Source: Pandoraea aquatica
GTDB lineage: Bacteria > Pseudomonadota > Gammaproteobacteria > Burkholderiales > Burkholderiaceae
Reading direction: 5' to 3'
Assembly (NCBI RefSeq): GCF_902459565.1
Contig: NZ_CABPSN010000003.1
Location: 496,001 to 560,000, forward strand
Length of the DNA stretch: 64,000 nt
Shown: one piece after another, positions 35,533-46,196 of the stretch
How positions within the stretch are numbered: the first letter of the stretch is position 1
Layout of the letters: each line of letters opens with the position of its first letter
Made by a program: the position numbers and the translations under genes
The notes under the pieces: model-generated
The model's input: only the letters and a program-made list of their open reading frames with translations
What the model was told of the DNA's origin: nothing
Database searches by the model: none

Positions 35533-36459
35533 TCAGACGCGGCCGAGCATCAGGAACTCCATGAGCGCCTTCTGCACGTGCAGACGGTTCTCGGCTTCGT
35601 CCCACACGACGCTCTGTGCACCGTCGATGACATCCGCCGACACTTCTTCGCCACGGTGGGCGGGCAGGCAGTGCATGAAGAGGGCGTCGGGCTTGGCGCG
35701 CTGCATCAGATCGGCGTTCACGCACCATTGAGCGAACGCGGCCTTGCGAGCCTCGTTTTCCGCTTCGTAACCCATGCTCGTCCAGACGTCCGTCGACACC
35801 AGGTCGGCGCCTTCGCAGGCGGCGCGCGGATCGTCGAACTCACGCACGAACGGGCGGCTCGACTCGGCGACCATGGCCTGATCGAGGCGGTAGCCCGGCG
35901 GTGTCGAGATATTGAACTGGAAGCCGAAGATCTCGGCGGCCTGAATCCACGTGTAGGACATGTTGTTGGCGTCGCCGATCCACGTGACCGTCTTGCCCTT
36001 GATCGGGCCGCGATGCTCGTAGTACGTGAAGATGTCCGCCAGCACCTGACACGGGTGGTATTCGTTGGTCAGGCCGTTGATGACCGGCACACGCGAATGC
36101 TGGGCGAAGCGTTCGATGATCTCCTGACCGAACGTGCGGATCATGATGATGTCGGTCATGCGCGAGATCACCTGGGCGGCGTCTTCGATCGGCTCGCCGC
36201 GACCGAGCTGCGTGTCGCGCGTGTTCAGGAACACGGCGTGACCGCCCAACTGGTGAATACCGGCTTCGAACGACAGACGCGTGCGGGTCGAGCTCTTCTC
36301 GAAGATCATCGCCAGCGTGCGGTCGTGCAGCGGGTGGTAAGTCTCGTAGTTTTTGAATTTCTTCTTGAGGATGCGGGTGCGCTCGAGCACGTAGTCATAC
36401 TCGTCGAGCGTCAGATCCGAAAACTGAAGGTAATGCTTGATGGGTTTGGCGGTGGTCAT
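35533..36459 (-). CDS. argF: Ornithine carbamoyltransferase ArgF
   Basis: The 308-residue enzyme makes citrulline from ornithine and carbamoyl phosphate. The carbamoyl-phosphate site is EKSSTRTRLSFEAG near residue 48, NEYHPCQVLAD near residue 130 and MHCLPAHRGEEV near residue 263. The ornithine-side segment is DVWTSMGYE. The ATG at 36459 fits the family N-terminus (KPIKHYLQFSDLTLDEYDYV); an ATG at 36498 would add 13 residues with no better SD. The 363-bp space to the divergent DUF3579 gene holds a promoter-like palindrome. Confidence 0.95.
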   Translation of the reverse strand: MTTAKPIKHYLQFSDLTLDEYDYVLERTRILKKKFKNYETYHPLHDRTLAMIFEKSSTRTRLSFEAGIHQLGGHAVFLNTRDTQLGRGEPIEDAAQVISRMTDIIMIRTFGQEIIERFAQHSRVPVINGLTNEYHPCQVLADIFTYYEHRGPIKGKTVTWIGDANNMSYTWIQAAEIFGFQFNISTPPGYRLDQAMVAESSRPFVREFDDPRAACEGADLVSTDVWTSMGYEAENEARKAAFAQWCVNADLMQRAKPDALFMHCLPAHRGEEVSADVIDGAQSVVWDEAENRLHVQKALMEFLMLGRV

Positions 36460-36737
36460 TTGGATGTTCTGCTGGAGGCCGATCCCGCGTGCGTTCATCG
36501 CAGATTTGCTGGGAACTCGAACGCGTTCGGCACGACGAACAAGCCTTGAGGCCTGTCCCCCGGTCAGGCTCGTGAAGGTGTTCTACCGGTTGCTTGCTTT
36601 TGGGGGAACAGACCCTAGTCTACCAAATCGTCTAGCCGTCACACGAAAAGCGTATGATCGAGCCCGCTGCTGCACAGCCAAAAACGGCTGGCAAGACCGA
36701 AAAAAACATCCGCAGCAATGGTGGGGGACAGGTTCCA

Positions 36738-36756
36738 GTCTTATATAAGATATAAT
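36738..36756. promoter_or_regulatory. Palindromic GTCTTATATAAGA motif abutting a TATAAT hexamer
   Basis: GTCTTATATAAGA (36738-36750) contains the palindrome CTTATATAAG and is directly followed by TATAAT at 36751-36756, a good -10 for the DUF3579 gene. The same 13-mer lies upstream of icd (51945-51958). It therefore looks like a shared operator overlapping a promoter. Confidence 0.55.
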
Positions 36757-36822
36757 ACTGGCTCTGTCGGCCACGCTACCCGCGTACGGCTGGCCAGGTG
36801 TTTTTTGAGGTGATTGAGCGAT

Positions 36823-37137
36823 ATGACCGACCAGGTTTCCGCGCGCGAGTATTTCATTCAGGGGCTGACTCTGGATGGCAAGAAGTTTCGTCCGAGTGAC
36901 TGGGCGGAGCGTCTGTGCGGCGCCGTGTCGTTCTGCGGCCGAAGCAATTCTGGCCCGAACGCATACATGCAGTACTCCCCCTATGTGCGTCCGACGATGG
37001 TGGGCGACGTCAAGTGCGTCGTTGTCGATGAGCGACTGCGCGATATCGAGCCGAGAATGTTCGATTTCGTGATGAGTTTTGCGCGTGACAACGGGTTGCA
37101 AATGACGGAAGCCTGCTTCGTTCCCGACGTCAAATAA
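36823..37137 (+). CDS. DUF3579-family conserved hypothetical protein
   Basis: A 104-residue cytoplasmic protein with no signal or membrane helix. REYFIQGLTLDGKKFRPSDW and the C-terminal FDFVMSFARDNGLQMTEA match the beta-proteobacterial DUF3579 family, often found next to argF. Function unknown. The start is the ATG at 36823; a TTG at 36814 is also in frame with GAGG only 3 nt ahead of it. The palindrome and TATAAT upstream suggest a regulated promoter. Confidence 0.85.
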   Translation: MTDQVSAREYFIQGLTLDGKKFRPSDWAERLCGAVSFCGRSNSGPNAYMQYSPYVRPTMVGDVKCVVVDERLRDIEPRMFDFVMSFARDNGLQMTEACFVPDVK

Positions 37138-37348
37138 ATCCCCCTTGGCCGTTGTCGGCCAGACGTGAGTGCCGGGCCTTCGGCCCTACTCACCGTCGCT
37201 TCGTCACATCTCCGCCGTTCCGGCACATTCCCCTTTCCGGTCGTTCCCGTGGCGCTCAAAGCGCTCGGCAGCATTGCGCGTTTTGTATGACGTAACGAGG
37301 CGGAAATGAAGGCGGGGGATGAGAGGGGGGGAGGGGGATGCGGAATAG

Positions 37349-37376
37349 AAAAAAGCCCGCATGAAGCGGGCTTTTT
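37349..37376. terminator. Bidirectional terminator between DUF3579 gene and rpsT
   Basis: AAAAAAGCCCGC and GCGGGCTTTTT with a 5-nt loop give U-tracts in both directions. A second GC hairpin (GGGCC-TTC-GGCCC inside GTGAGT/ACTCAC, 37165-37192) lies closer to the DUF3579 stop. The remainder of the 307-bp gap shows no gene. Confidence 0.88.
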
Positions 37377-37444
37377 AGTGTCCCGACCGTAGTCGGAACC
37401 GGCAAGCAACTTGTAGTGCTTTGCAGCTAAGCGGGATACCCAGC

Positions 37445-37717
37445 TTAGGCAGCAGCCGACATCGCCTTGATGGCGGCCGACAGGCGGCTCTTTTGGCGAG
37501 CAGCGGTGTTCTTGTGAACGATCTTCTTGTCAGCGATGATGTCGATCGTCTTTGCCGAAGTGCGCAGCACTTCCTTGGCAGCAGCTTGGTCGCCGGTGGC
37601 GATTGCCTTGCGAACAGCCTTCACAGCCGTGCGCAGACGCGAACGCAGCGCCGAGTTGTGGGCGTTGATCTTAACGGTTTGACGCGCGCGCTTGCGTGCT
37701 TGTGCGGTATTTGCCAT
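37445..37717 (-). CDS. rpsT: 30S ribosomal protein S20
   Basis: The 90-residue basic protein begins [18 protein letters not shown], the S20 signature, and continues [16 protein letters not shown] and [20 protein letters not shown]20 binds 16S rRNA at the base of the small subunit and is a primary assembly protein. The frame is open to 37858, but the ATG at 37717 is the conserved start and has AAGGA upstream. It is divergent from murJ, the common Burkholderiales arrangement. Confidence 0.97.
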   Translation of the reverse strand: MANTAQARKRARQTVKINAHNSALRSRLRTAVKAVRKAIATGDQAAAKEVLRTSAKTIDIIADKKIVHKNTAARQKSRLSAAIKAMSAAA

Positions 37718-37896
37718 GTTCAGTGAATTCCTTGAATTGCTCCGCCTAATGCGGCTTCTGTGCAGTTTGGCTCCGCTCCCTGGGAGACACGGTGGCCAGG
37801 AAGCAATCCATTGACTTCGAAACCGACGATTATAGCCGAAGCCCAACGGAAATTGCAACTTCTTTGCTGCAATGCTGTGCGTATAATACGCGCAAC

Positions 37897-39450
37897 ATGA
37901 ATTTGCTCAAAGCTCTCGCTACGGTCAGCGGTTTTACGATGCTTTCGCGCATCACCGGCCTGATTCGTGAAATTCTTATCGCCCGCATGTTTGGCGCTGG
38001 TCCCATGACCGATGCCTACAACGTGGCGTTCCGTATTCCCAATCTGCTGCGCCGCCTGTCTGCTGAAGGGGCGTTTTCGCAGGCATTCGTCCCAATTCTG
38101 GCCGAATTCAAATCGCAACGTAGCGAAGAAGAGACGAAAACGCTCGTCGATTCCGTCACGACGGTGCTTTTCTGGGTGCTCCTGTCCATCACGATTGCCG
38201 GGGTGCTCGGTGCGTCCGGCGTTGTCTACGCCGTGGCGACGGGCCTGTCGCGAGAAAACGGCACGTTCGACGCCGCCGTCTTCATGACGCGCGTGATGTT
38301 CCCCTATATCACCCTGATCTCGATCACGACGCTCGCCGCAGGGGTGCTCAATACATGGCGTCAGTTCTCGATGCCCGCGTTTGCACCGGTGCTGCTCAAC
38401 GTCAGCTCGATCGTGGCCTCGCTGTGGGTGGCACCGCATCTGGAGACCCCCGTCTATGCACTTGCCTACGCCGTGATCGTGGGCGGTGTGTTGCAACTGG
38501 TCATCCAGCTCCCGGCGCTCGCCCGCATCGGCATGCTGCCCCGGATCACGCTCAATATCGCGGCGGCGCTTCGTAACGCCGGCGTCAAGCGGGTGCTCGC
38601 GAAGATGGTGCCGGCAACGCTCGCCGTGTCGGTCGCGCAGGTCAGCCTGATCATCAATACGAACATTGCGTCGCGACTGGCGCAGGGCAGTGTGTCGTGG
38701 CTGGCCTACGCGGACCGTTTGATGGAGTTTCCGACAGCACTGCTGGGGGTGGCGCTGGGCACGATCTTGCTGCCGAGTCTGGCGCGCGCGCATGCGGACG
38801 ACGACCCCGCCGAGTATTCCGCGTTGCTGGACTGGGGGCTGCGTCTGACATTCCTGCTGGCAATGCCCAGCGCGGTCGGCCTGTTCGTCTACGCCGAGCC
38901 GCTCACGGCGACCCTGTATCAGTACGGGCGCTTCGACGCGACCGACGTCGTGATGACGGCGCATGCGCTCACCGCCTACGGTGTCGGCCTGGTCGGACTG
39001 ATCCTCATCAAGATTCTCGCGCCGGGCTTCTACGCCAAGCAGGACATCAAGACGCCGGTGAAGATTGCCATCGTGGTACTGATTGCCACGCAGCTCTCGA
39101 ACATCCTTTTTGTGCGCTGGTTCGCCCACGCCGGGCTGTCGCTGTCGATCGGCGTCGGCGCGTGCATGAACGCCGCGTTGCTTTTCGCCGGACTCTATAA
39201 GCGCGGGATCTACCGGCCGGCGGCAGGGTGGCGTCTGTTCTTCGTCCAGTTGCTGGCGGCGTGTCTGATCCTGGCGGGCGTGCTGCTGTGGTTCACGCAG
39301 AGCTTCGACTGGGTGGCCCTGGGGGCGCGGCCGCTGGCGCGCATTGCCTTGCTTGGCGCGAGTTTGGTGCTATGCGCCGTGGTGTATTTCGGGGCATTAT
39401 TCCTCATGGGTTTCAACTTCTCGTTCTTCCGTCGGCGCACCCGTTCCTGA
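37897..39450 (+). CDS. murJ: Lipid II flippase MurJ
   Basis: The 517-residue inner-membrane protein with about 14 helices flips lipid II to the periplasm. [19 protein letters not shown] near the N-terminus and [19 protein letters not shown] near residue 45 are the MVF/MurJ signature. Repeating charged and proline residues in TM segments fit. The ATG at 37897 has no SD; TATAAT at 37882-37887 ends 9 nt ahead, so the mRNA is probably leaderless. The 180-bp gap to rpsT has both divergent promoters. Confidence 0.95.
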   Translation: MNLLKALATVSGFTMLSRITGLIREILIARMFGAGPMTDAYNVAFRIPNLLRRLSAEGAFSQAFVPILAEFKSQRSEEETKTLVDSVTTVLFWVLLSITIAGVLGASGVVYAVATGLSRENGTFDAAVFMTRVMFPYITLISITTLAAGVLNTWRQFSMPAFAPVLLNVSSIVASLWVAPHLETPVYALAYAVIVGGVLQLVIQLPALARIGMLPRITLNIAAALRNAGVKRVLAKMVPATLAVSVAQVSLIINTNIASRLAQGSVSWLAYADRLMEFPTALLGVALGTILLPSLARAHADDDPAEYSALLDWGLRLTFLLAMPSAVGLFVYAEPLTATLYQYGRFDATDVVMTAHALTAYGVGLVGLILIKILAPGFYAKQDIKTPVKIAIVVLIATQLSNILFVRWFAHAGLSLSIGVGACMNAALLFAGLYKRGIYRPAAGWRLFFVQLLAACLILAGVLLWFTQSFDWVALGARPLARIALLGASLVLCAVVYFGALFLMGFNFSFFRRRTRS

Positions 39451-39491
39451 TCCACTGACGGGCGGTGCGTGGCGGAACTCACGGATACCGC

Positions 39492-40358
39492 ATGGCGAAT
39501 CGAATTCTGGAGTATTTTGCTGCGCTGGTTGCGTCCGACGACGGCCTGCCGTTGACCGAAGCGGCCATTGCCATCGCGCAGGACGTCTATCCCGATCTCG
39601 ACGTGCAGGACACGCTCACGCAGATCGATGCGCTGGCCGCACGTCTGGCCAAGCGTCTGCCGCCGGACGCGGGGCCGTTGCAAAAGCTGCAACTGCTCGA
39701 TCATTTCTTCTTCCGCGAACTCGGTTTCACCGTCAATCAGAACGACTATTACGATCCGGATAACAGCCACCTGCATGTGGTGCTGGATCGACGTCGCGGC
39801 ATTCCGATTTCGCTCGCCGTGCTGTGCATGGAGATCGGTCATCAAATCGGGCTGCCGTTGCGGGGGCTCTCGTTCCCGGGGCACTTCCTGTTGCGCCTCG
39901 CGGTGCCCGCCGGCGATGTCGTCATCGATCCCATTTCGGGCAATTCCCTTTCGCCGCAACGTCTGCTCGAAATGGTCGAGCCGTATCTGAAGCACTATCG
40001 CGACGAAAGCGCCGAGCCGATTCAGGAATTGGCGTTGTGGGCGTTGCTGCACCCGTTCCTGGAGCCGGCGACGCCGCGTGAGATTCTGGCGCGCATGCTT
40101 CGCAATCTGCGGGCTATCTATACGCAGAACGAGCGGTGGGAGCGGCTGCTGGCGGTGCAGGAGCGTATGGTGCTCGTGCTACCCGACCAGCCCATCGAGA
40201 AGCGGGATCGCGGACTGGCGTATGCGCGTCTGGGGCTGGTGCGTCCTGCACAGGACGACCTTGAGTTGTATCTGAGCAAGCGTCCCGAGGCGGACGACGC
40301 CGATGCGATTCGCCAGGTGCTCGATGATCTGAGCCGCCGTCCGGGCAGTCACGGGTAA
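39492..40358 (+). CDS. SirB1-family protein (transglutaminase-like and TPR-like domains)
   Basis: The 288-residue cytoplasmic protein follows murJ by 41 bp and is likely co-transcribed. YYDPDNSHLHVVLDRRRGIP near residue 92, ISLAVLCMEIGHQIGLPL, then SFPGHFLLRL and DPISGN match the SirB1/transglutaminase-like N-terminal domain. The C-terminal half, with RNLRAIYTQNERWERLLA and RDRGLAYARLGL, is TPR-like. Biochemical role unknown. A strong terminator follows. Confidence 0.88.
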   Translation: MANRILEYFAALVASDDGLPLTEAAIAIAQDVYPDLDVQDTLTQIDALAARLAKRLPPDAGPLQKLQLLDHFFFRELGFTVNQNDYYDPDNSHLHVVLDRRRGIPISLAVLCMEIGHQIGLPLRGLSFPGHFLLRLAVPAGDVVIDPISGNSLSPQRLLEMVEPYLKHYRDESAEPIQELALWALLHPFLEPATPREILARMLRNLRAIYTQNERWERLLAVQERMVLVLPDQPIEKRDRGLAYARLGLVRPAQDDLELYLSKRPEADDADAIRQVLDDLSRRPGSHG

Positions 40359-40385
40359 GCTTCGCGCCATAGCGTTCGTCACCCA

Positions 40386-40421
40386 TAAAAAACGCCAGCC
40401 GCATTCACCGGCTGGCGTTTT
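40386..40421. terminator. Intrinsic terminator between sirB1-like and Mpo1-like genes
   Basis: AACGCCAGCC and GGCTGGCGTT arms with a 9-nt loop are flanked by an A-run and T-run, serving both convergent genes. Confidence 0.88.
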
Positions 40422-40454
40422 GACGTCGGGCGTCGCCCCGTGCAAGTCCTCTTG

Positions 40455-40949
40455 CTACACAGACTGCATCGATAATTCCTGCACTTCGCGCTTGAGCCCC
40501 GGTTTGTACCCGAAATGGAAGAACACTTCGGCCATGAGGAACATCGGGGCGATAAAGATCTGGAAGACGTTATCGAGCAAGGCGGGCTTGCGGCCTTCGT
40601 AATGGTGGCCGATCAGTTGCACGATCCAGCCACCGATGAACAGCACGCCGAAGACGGCCAGCGCCCACGGCCATGGCAGTTTCGCCAGATGTTGCGTAAC
40701 CGCCAGCAGTACGGCGAAGAATGCCGTCATGGCAAGCGCGAGCGGGACATCGAGCAGGAAGTAATACATCAGCAGGACCAGCACGATCACGTGCGTCGCG
40801 TTCAGGCCGCTGGGGCCGAGCGGCACCCACGAGAACGCCTGCATCACCGCGAGGATGATCATGGGAACGCCGAAGAAATGCGTGAGACGGTTCTTGGGAC
40901 TGCGGTGATAGCGCTGATAGAACGACATCTGTTGCGCCAGTGATTTCAT
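40455..40949 (-). CDS. Mpo1-like / DUF962 membrane protein
   Basis: The 164-residue membrane protein begins MKSLAQQMSFYQRYHRSPKN and has about four hydrophobic segments. RLTHFFGVPMIILAVMQAF (about 21-39) and the C-terminal WIVQLIGHHYEGRKPALLD match the DUF962/Mpo1 family, whose yeast member is an Fe2+-dependent dioxygenase of 2-hydroxy fatty acids; conserved histidines here are in THFFG and GHHYEG. The ATG at 40949 has AGGAGG upstream. Bacterial role is inferred only. Confidence 0.85.
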   Translation of the reverse strand: MKSLAQQMSFYQRYHRSPKNRLTHFFGVPMIILAVMQAFSWVPLGPSGLNATHVIVLVLLMYYFLLDVPLALAMTAFFAVLLAVTQHLAKLPWPWALAVFGVLFIGGWIVQLIGHHYEGRKPALLDNVFQIFIAPMFLMAEVFFHFGYKPGLKREVQELSMQSV

Positions 40950-41150
40950 GCCAGCCTCCTGCCTCGGGGGACGACGGGGAGAACATCTGAGCACCGGCTG
41001 GAGCATGAGAACCGGCGTCTTGAGCCGACCGCAATCTGCGTCCGGCATTCCATTGTAGTCACAGTTCGAACCACATTTTTGTGCGCTGCGACAAAGTGTC
41101 CGCAGCGCGCCGTTCGTACCATTTCCTACGTTTGTTCGACCGCTGACGCG

Positions 41151-41909
41151 TTATTTCGGCTGCATGCGAATCGCGCCGTCCAGACGAATCACTTCGCCGT
41201 TCAGCATCGGGTTGCGCACGATCTGTTCGACCAGCATCGCGTATTCGGCAGGTCGGCCCAGTCGCGGCGGAAACGGCACCATCTGACCGAGCGACGCCTG
41301 CACTTCGGCGGGCATGGCGAGCATCATCGGCGTTTCGAAAATGCCTGGCGCGATGGTCATCACGCGAATGCCGCTGCGCGAGAGATCTCGTGCTACCGGC
41401 AGCGTCAGGCTGGCTACGCCGCCTTTCGACGCTGCGTAGGCGGCTTGTCCCATCTGGCCGTCGTAAGCGGCGACCGACGCCGTATTGACGATCACGCCGC
41501 GCTCGCCTTCGCCGTTCGGTTCGCCCTGACTCATGGCGGTGGCCGCGAGCCGAATCATGTTGAAAGTACCGATCAGATTGATCTGAATGACGCGCGCAAA
41601 GGCGTCGAGGGGATGGGGGCCGTCACGTCCGACGGTTTTGCTGCCGATGGCGATGCCCGCGCAGTTGACGAGCCCGCGCAACGTGCCGAGGACCTGTGCG
41701 GCGGCTACGGCGGCCTTGCCGTCGTCTTCCCGGGTGACGTCGCATTTCACGAACTTGCCCCCGAGCTTCTCGGCGAGCGCTTCGCCTTCGTCGACATTCA
41801 CATCGGCGAGTACGACCTTCGCGCCAAGACCTGCCAGCCAACGCGCAGCTGCCGCGCCGAGCCCTGAGGCGCCACCGGTGATCAGAAACACATTGCCCTG
41901 AATTTCCAT
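41151..41909 (-). CDS. Short-chain dehydrogenase, 3-hydroxyacyl-CoA dehydrogenase type II-like
   Basis: The 252-residue SDR has the cofactor motif [17 protein letters not shown] near residue 9, NCAGIA near residue 83, catalytic Ser in VNTASVAA and YAASKGG (Tyr/Lys) near residue 158. [10 protein letters not shown] after the second strand has the acidic residue expected for [13 protein letters not shown] and the C-terminal [12 protein letters not shown] match the HSD17B10/HadH2 type, active in beta-oxidation of branched or steroid-like substrates. GGAGGATG precedes the ATG. Confidence 0.9.
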   Translation of the reverse strand: MEIQGNVFLITGGASGLGAAAARWLAGLGAKVVLADVNVDEGEALAEKLGGKFVKCDVTREDDGKAAVAAAQVLGTLRGLVNCAGIAIGSKTVGRDGPHPLDAFARVIQINLIGTFNMIRLAATAMSQGEPNGEGERGVIVNTASVAAYDGQMGQAAYAASKGGVASLTLPVARDLSRSGIRVMTIAPGIFETPMMLAMPAEVQASLGQMVPFPPRLGRPAEYAMLVEQIVRNPMLNGEVIRLDGAIRMQPK

Positions 41910-41929
41910 GCGTCATCCTCCATTGGCAA

Positions 41930-41965
41930 AAAAGGCGGCGCAGTATGAACTGGCCGCCTTCTTTT
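41930..41965 (-). terminator. Intrinsic terminator downstream of adk
   Basis: On the minus strand the stem AAGGCGGC/GCCGCCTT is followed by a TTTTTT run, 130 bp after the adk stop and just upstream of the SDR start. Confidence 0.78.
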
Positions 41966-42092
41966 TGTGGCGTCACTGACGGGGCACAACCTCCACAGCC
42001 CCCGTAACCCCCGGTACTACCGTCTGCCGGACCGCGCGCGTTGTGAACAACACGGAATCGCGGGGCGGCATCGACCGATTGTCCCGGTCGCC

Positions 42093-42947
<855 letters not shown>

Positions 42948-43020
42948 TCATGCCCGCCCGGCGGCGTTTTGCAGACGGCCCGGTGTCGCGCCGATGCGAT
43001 TTCCGGGACGCGCTTCGACG

Positions 43021-43848
43021 TCAGTTTTTCAGCAATGCGCGCACGCGTTCGAGGTCTTCGGCCGTGTCGACGCCCGGCAGCGGGGCATCGTCCGTCACGA
43101 GTACGGCAATGCGCTCGCCATGCCAAAGCGCACGCAATTGCTCGAGCGATTCAGCCGTCTCGATGGGTGCCTGCGGCAAACTCGGGTAGCTGCGCAGGAA
43201 CTTGGCGCGATAGGCGTACAGGCCAATGTGACGAAACACCGGCGTGGTGGCGGCGGGCAGCGTGGCGACGCTCGCGAGTCCGGCGGACCAGGCGTCACGC
43301 GACCACGGAATCGGCGCACGTGAGAAATAGAGCGCGCGGCCGTGTGCATCGAGCACGACCTTGACGACGTTCGGCGAAAAGATCTCTGCGTTGTCGGTAA
43401 TCGGATGTGCTGCTGTCGACAGCGCACATTCGGGGTGTTCGGCCAGATGGGCGGCGACGGCGTGCACCAGACGCGGATCGATCAGCGGCTCGTCGCCCTG
43501 AACATTGACGACAATGGTGTCGTCCGGCCAGCCCTGCGCTACGGCGACCTCGGCCAGACGGTCGGTGCCCGTCGGATGATCTGCGCGCGTCAGCACGACG
43601 TCGAATCCGTGGGCGGATACCGCATCGACAACGCTCTGTGCGTCGGTCGCCACGACAATCTGACGTGCCCCCGATTCGCGTGCTCGTTCGGCGACACGCA
43701 CGACCATCGGTTTGCCACCGATATCGGCGAGCGGCTTGTTGGGCAGGCGCGTCGACGCCAGGCGCGCAGGCACCACGGCGACGAAGTCGGTGGTGACCGT
43801 GGCGGCAGTGCCGCTCGGTGCGCCGGTACGCAATGTCGTTTCGCTCAC
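43021..43848 (-). CDS. kdsB: 3-deoxy-manno-octulosonate cytidylyltransferase
   Basis: The 275-residue enzyme activates KDO with CTP for lipopolysaccharide core assembly. The N-terminal motif [21 protein letters not shown] is near residue 25, with an extra 22-residue N-terminal segment before it. [14 protein letters not shown] near residue 115, YFSRAPIPW near residue 175 and the C-terminal [14 protein letters not shown] are typical. It overlaps the Trm112-like gene by 4 nt (ATGA), the last part of a coupled run starting at exbB. Confidence 0.95.
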   Translation of the reverse strand: MSETTLRTGAPSGTAATVTTDFVAVVPARLASTRLPNKPLADIGGKPMVVRVAERARESGARQIVVATDAQSVVDAVSAHGFDVVLTRADHPTGTDRLAEVAVAQGWPDDTIVVNVQGDEPLIDPRLVHAVAAHLAEHPECALSTAAHPITDNAEIFSPNVVKVVLDAHGRALYFSRAPIPWSRDAWSAGLASVATLPAATTPVFRHIGLYAYRAKFLRSYPSLPQAPIETAESLEQLRALWHGERIAVLVTDDAPLPGVDTAEDLERVRALLKN

Positions 43849-44051
43849 GATGCAGACTTGTCGTCGTTCATCGGAACGGGCGTGCCTTCGACGGACTGAC
43901 GCGCTTCGTCGGCCAGCATGACGGGAATGCCGTCACGAATCGGATAAGCGAGCTTGTCTGCATGGCAAATCAGCTCCTGGGCTTTTTTATCCAGCTCCAG
44001 CGGGCCCTTGCACAACGGGCAGACGAGAATCTCAAACAGTCGGTTGTCCAC
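43845..44051 (-). CDS. Trm112-like zinc-ribbon protein (YcaR)
   Basis: A 68-residue protein whose start [19 protein letters not shown] holds a CxxC pair. [21 protein letters not shown] is the characteristic C-terminal segment of the family. It may partner methyltransferases, as Trm112 does, but its bacterial function is unknown. It overlaps lpxK by 20 nt and kdsB by 4 nt, so expression is coupled. The same order (lpxK, ycaR, kdsB) occurs in enterobacteria. Confidence 0.93.
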   Translation of the reverse strand: MDNRLFEILVCPLCKGPLELDKKAQELICHADKLAYPIRDGIPVMLADEARQSVEGTPVPMNDDKSAS

Positions 44052-45108
44052 GCAATTTCTCCACTACCAGTGATACGAGGCGCGCATCGAGCGCTGCCTC
44101 GGCAGGTACGGCCCACACACGCGGGTCGGACCAGGTGACGCATTTTACTGCATCCTTTTCGGTGATCAGGATGGCGTCCGCGGCCACGCCGTCGAACGGA
44201 TTCGTCGCAAAGTCGTAATGATCGGGCAACGCCAGCGTCTCGATCTGCAACCCCGCTGCGCGCAATGCCGCGAAGAACCGCTCCGGCGCACCGATGCCGG
44301 CGGCGGCCAGCACGCGCTTACCCGCGAAGTGGGACAACGCGCGCGTGAGCGACGGCTGGCTGACGCACCACGCATTGCCCAACGTCAGCGTCAGACGCCA
44401 CGTGTGGGGCCACTCCGGCAGCGTTCGACCATACGGATCGTTGATGAGGTTCGCGTCCCGTTGGCGCGACAACGGTTCGCGCAGCGGCCCCGCCGGTAGC
44501 AGAAAACCGTTGCCACCGAGGCGGTGATCGAAGACCGCGATTTCGACGTCGCGTGCCAGGGCGTAATGCTGAAGACCGTCGTCACAGACGATGACGTCGC
44601 ATTCAGGATGCGCCGCAAGCAGCGCCCGACCGCCTTCCACGCGCGATGGCCAGACCCACACGGGCGCGCCGGTCCGTTTCGCGATCAGCAGCGGTTCGTC
44701 GCCAACGTCTTCCGGACGTGCCGTCTGCACGACTGCCGTCGGCCGTGTCAGCTTCGCCCCGTAGCCGCGCGAAAGCACACCGGGCGTATAGCCGTGTTCA
44801 CGCAACGCGCCGACCAACGCGATGACGGTCGGGGTCTTGCCCGTGCCGCCCACCGTAAGATTGCCGACGACCACCACCGGGACCGGCAGCCGCGTCGATG
44901 TTTTCCAGCCACGGCGAAAACGCATGCGTCGCCATGCGGCAATGCCGCCGAAGACCCACGAAAGCGGCCACAGCAGCCAGGCGGCGAGCCCCCGGCGTTG
45001 CCACTGCGCCGTGACCCAATGGACCAGCGAGCCCGACAGGCGCGGTACGATGGCGCGAGCGCGCGCACCCTGCGCGGTGTCCGGCTGTCGCGGTGTTTGT
45101 CGTGTCAT
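44032..45108 (-). CDS. lpxK: Tetraacyldisaccharide 4'-kinase LpxK
   Basis: The 358-residue membrane-associated kinase phosphorylates lipid A precursor. The P-loop is [19 protein letters not shown] near residue 81, preceded by a hydrophobic anchor [18 protein letters not shown] near residue 42. SRGYGAK follows near residue 112, then [15 protein letters not shown] near residue 175 and [10 protein letters not shown]. Its ATG overlaps the exbD stop (ATGA). It is part of the exbB-exbD-lpxK-Trm112-kdsB run. Confidence 0.95.
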   Translation of the reverse strand: MTRQTPRQPDTAQGARARAIVPRLSGSLVHWVTAQWQRRGLAAWLLWPLSWVFGGIAAWRRMRFRRGWKTSTRLPVPVVVVGNLTVGGTGKTPTVIALVGALREHGYTPGVLSRGYGAKLTRPTAVVQTARPEDVGDEPLLIAKRTGAPVWVWPSRVEGGRALLAAHPECDVIVCDDGLQHYALARDVEIAVFDHRLGGNGFLLPAGPLREPLSRQRDANLINDPYGRTLPEWPHTWRLTLTLGNAWCVSQPSLTRALSHFAGKRVLAAAGIGAPERFFAALRAAGLQIETLALPDHYDFATNPFDGVAADAILITEKDAVKCVTWSDPRVWAVPAEAALDARLVSLVVEKLRGQPTV

Positions 45109-45566
45109 CGGGACGGTTGCGCAGGCGCGCCGTGCGCCGTCGTCGAACGGGCGGCGAAGGTCAGACGCGACAACCCTGCTTCGCGTGCCGCTTCCATCAC
45201 ATTGATGACGGATTGATGCGCGCTCTTTGCGTCGGCGTTGATGATGATGACCGGTGGCTCGGCACCGGTATTGGCAGGGCCGGCCGCCTGACGCAGCGCG
45301 GCCGTCAGGCCGGCAACGTCACGTTGCGCCAGCGCATGCCGGTCGATCGCATAACTGCCGTCGGCACCGACCGAAACGACGATCTGACGCGGCGGCACGA
45401 CCGCCTTTTCCGCGTCCGCCGTGGGCAGATTGACCTTCAGCGCGGTGTAGCGCGTGTAGGTCGTCGTGACCATCAGAAAGATCAAAATGACGAGCAGCAC
45501 GTCGATGAGCGGGATCAGATTGATCTCCGGTTCGTCGCGCGTGGAGAGACCTCGACGGAAATTCAT
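45105..45566 (-). CDS. exbD: ExbD/TolR-family biopolymer transport protein
   Basis: The 153-residue protein has one N-terminal membrane helix, [20 protein letters not shown], with the conserved aspartate that takes part in proton conduction (D22 by my count), and a periplasmic C-terminal domain. It would pair with the ExbB-like protein encoded upstream to energise an outer-membrane process. GAGAGA precedes the ATG. Which partner (TonB or Tol-type) cannot be told from this window, since no TonB gene is present. Confidence 0.92.
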   Translation of the reverse strand: MNFRRGLSTRDEPEINLIPLIDVLLVILIFLMVTTTYTRYTALKVNLPTADAEKAVVPPRQIVVSVGADGSYAIDRHALAQRDVAGLTAALRQAAGPANTGAEPPVIIINADAKSAHQSVINVMEAAREAGLSRLTFAARSTTAHGAPAQPSR

Positions 45567-45581
45567 CGCATGTCTCTCGAA

Positions 45582-46196
45582 TCAGTGCCGCGGCAGCGTG
45601 GCATCGAGAAAATGGACCGCTTGCGTTTCGAGTTCGACGAGAAAGGCGTCGACGCGGGTGCGGTAGTAGCGATAGAAAATCATCGCCGGAATCGCGATCA
45701 TCAGCCCGAAGCCGGTGTTGTAAAGCGCGACGGAGATGCCGTGCGCCAGTTGGGCCGGATCGGTGCCCGTTGCGTCCTGCGCACCGAAGATTTCGATCAT
45801 GCCGACCACCGTGCCGAACAGGCCCATGAGCGGTGCGACCGAGGCGATGGTGCCCAGCGCGGGCAGAAAGCGCTCCAGTTCATGAGCGACGGCACGCCCC
45901 GTTTCCTCCAGTGCCTCTTTCGCGCCTTCGCGCGGGCCCTGCGGATTGTGGGCGACGTAGCGCACGCCGGTTGCGAGCACGCGACCCAGCATGGAGCCGC
46001 GCGCCAGTGCTTCGGTGGCGTCCTGCTTGGCCGCGCCGCGGCGCGCGAGCGTGATCGCGTTTTCGAGCACACCGGTCGGCAGCACGCGTGTGCGGCGAAG
46101 CGACAGGGCGCGCTCGACGATCAGGGCGAGGGCAATGACGGAAGCGATGAGAAGTGGCCAGATGGGCCAGCCGGCGGCCTGGATGACGGCGAACAA
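45582..46196 (-). CDS. exbB: ExbB/TolQ/MotA-family proton channel
   Basis: The 204-residue membrane protein starts at a TTG (46196), giving FAVIQAAGWPIWPLLIASVI, a common family start in Burkholderiales; GAGG lies 5 nt upstream. A frame open to 46295 does not look conserved. The family segment IASVAPLMGLFGTVVGMIE is near residue 130, then GISVALYNTGFGLMIAIPAM near residue 158. It heads the run exbB-exbD-lpxK. Three hydrophobic helices fit the ExbB fold. Confidence 0.92.
   Translation of the reverse strand: MFAVIQAAGWPIWPLLIASVIALALIVERALSLRRTRVLPTGVLENAITLARRGAAKQDATEALARGSMLGRVLATGVRYVAHNPQGPREGAKEALEETGRAVAHELERFLPALGTIASVAPLMGLFGTVVGMIEIFGAQDATGTDPAQLAHGISVALYNTGFGLMIAIPAMIFYRYYRTRVDAFLVELETQAVHFLDATLPRH

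Noticed and set aside
37720-39129. A 469-residue minus-strand frame opposite murJ
   Set aside because: Arg/His/Asp-rich shadow without domains; murJ is intact.
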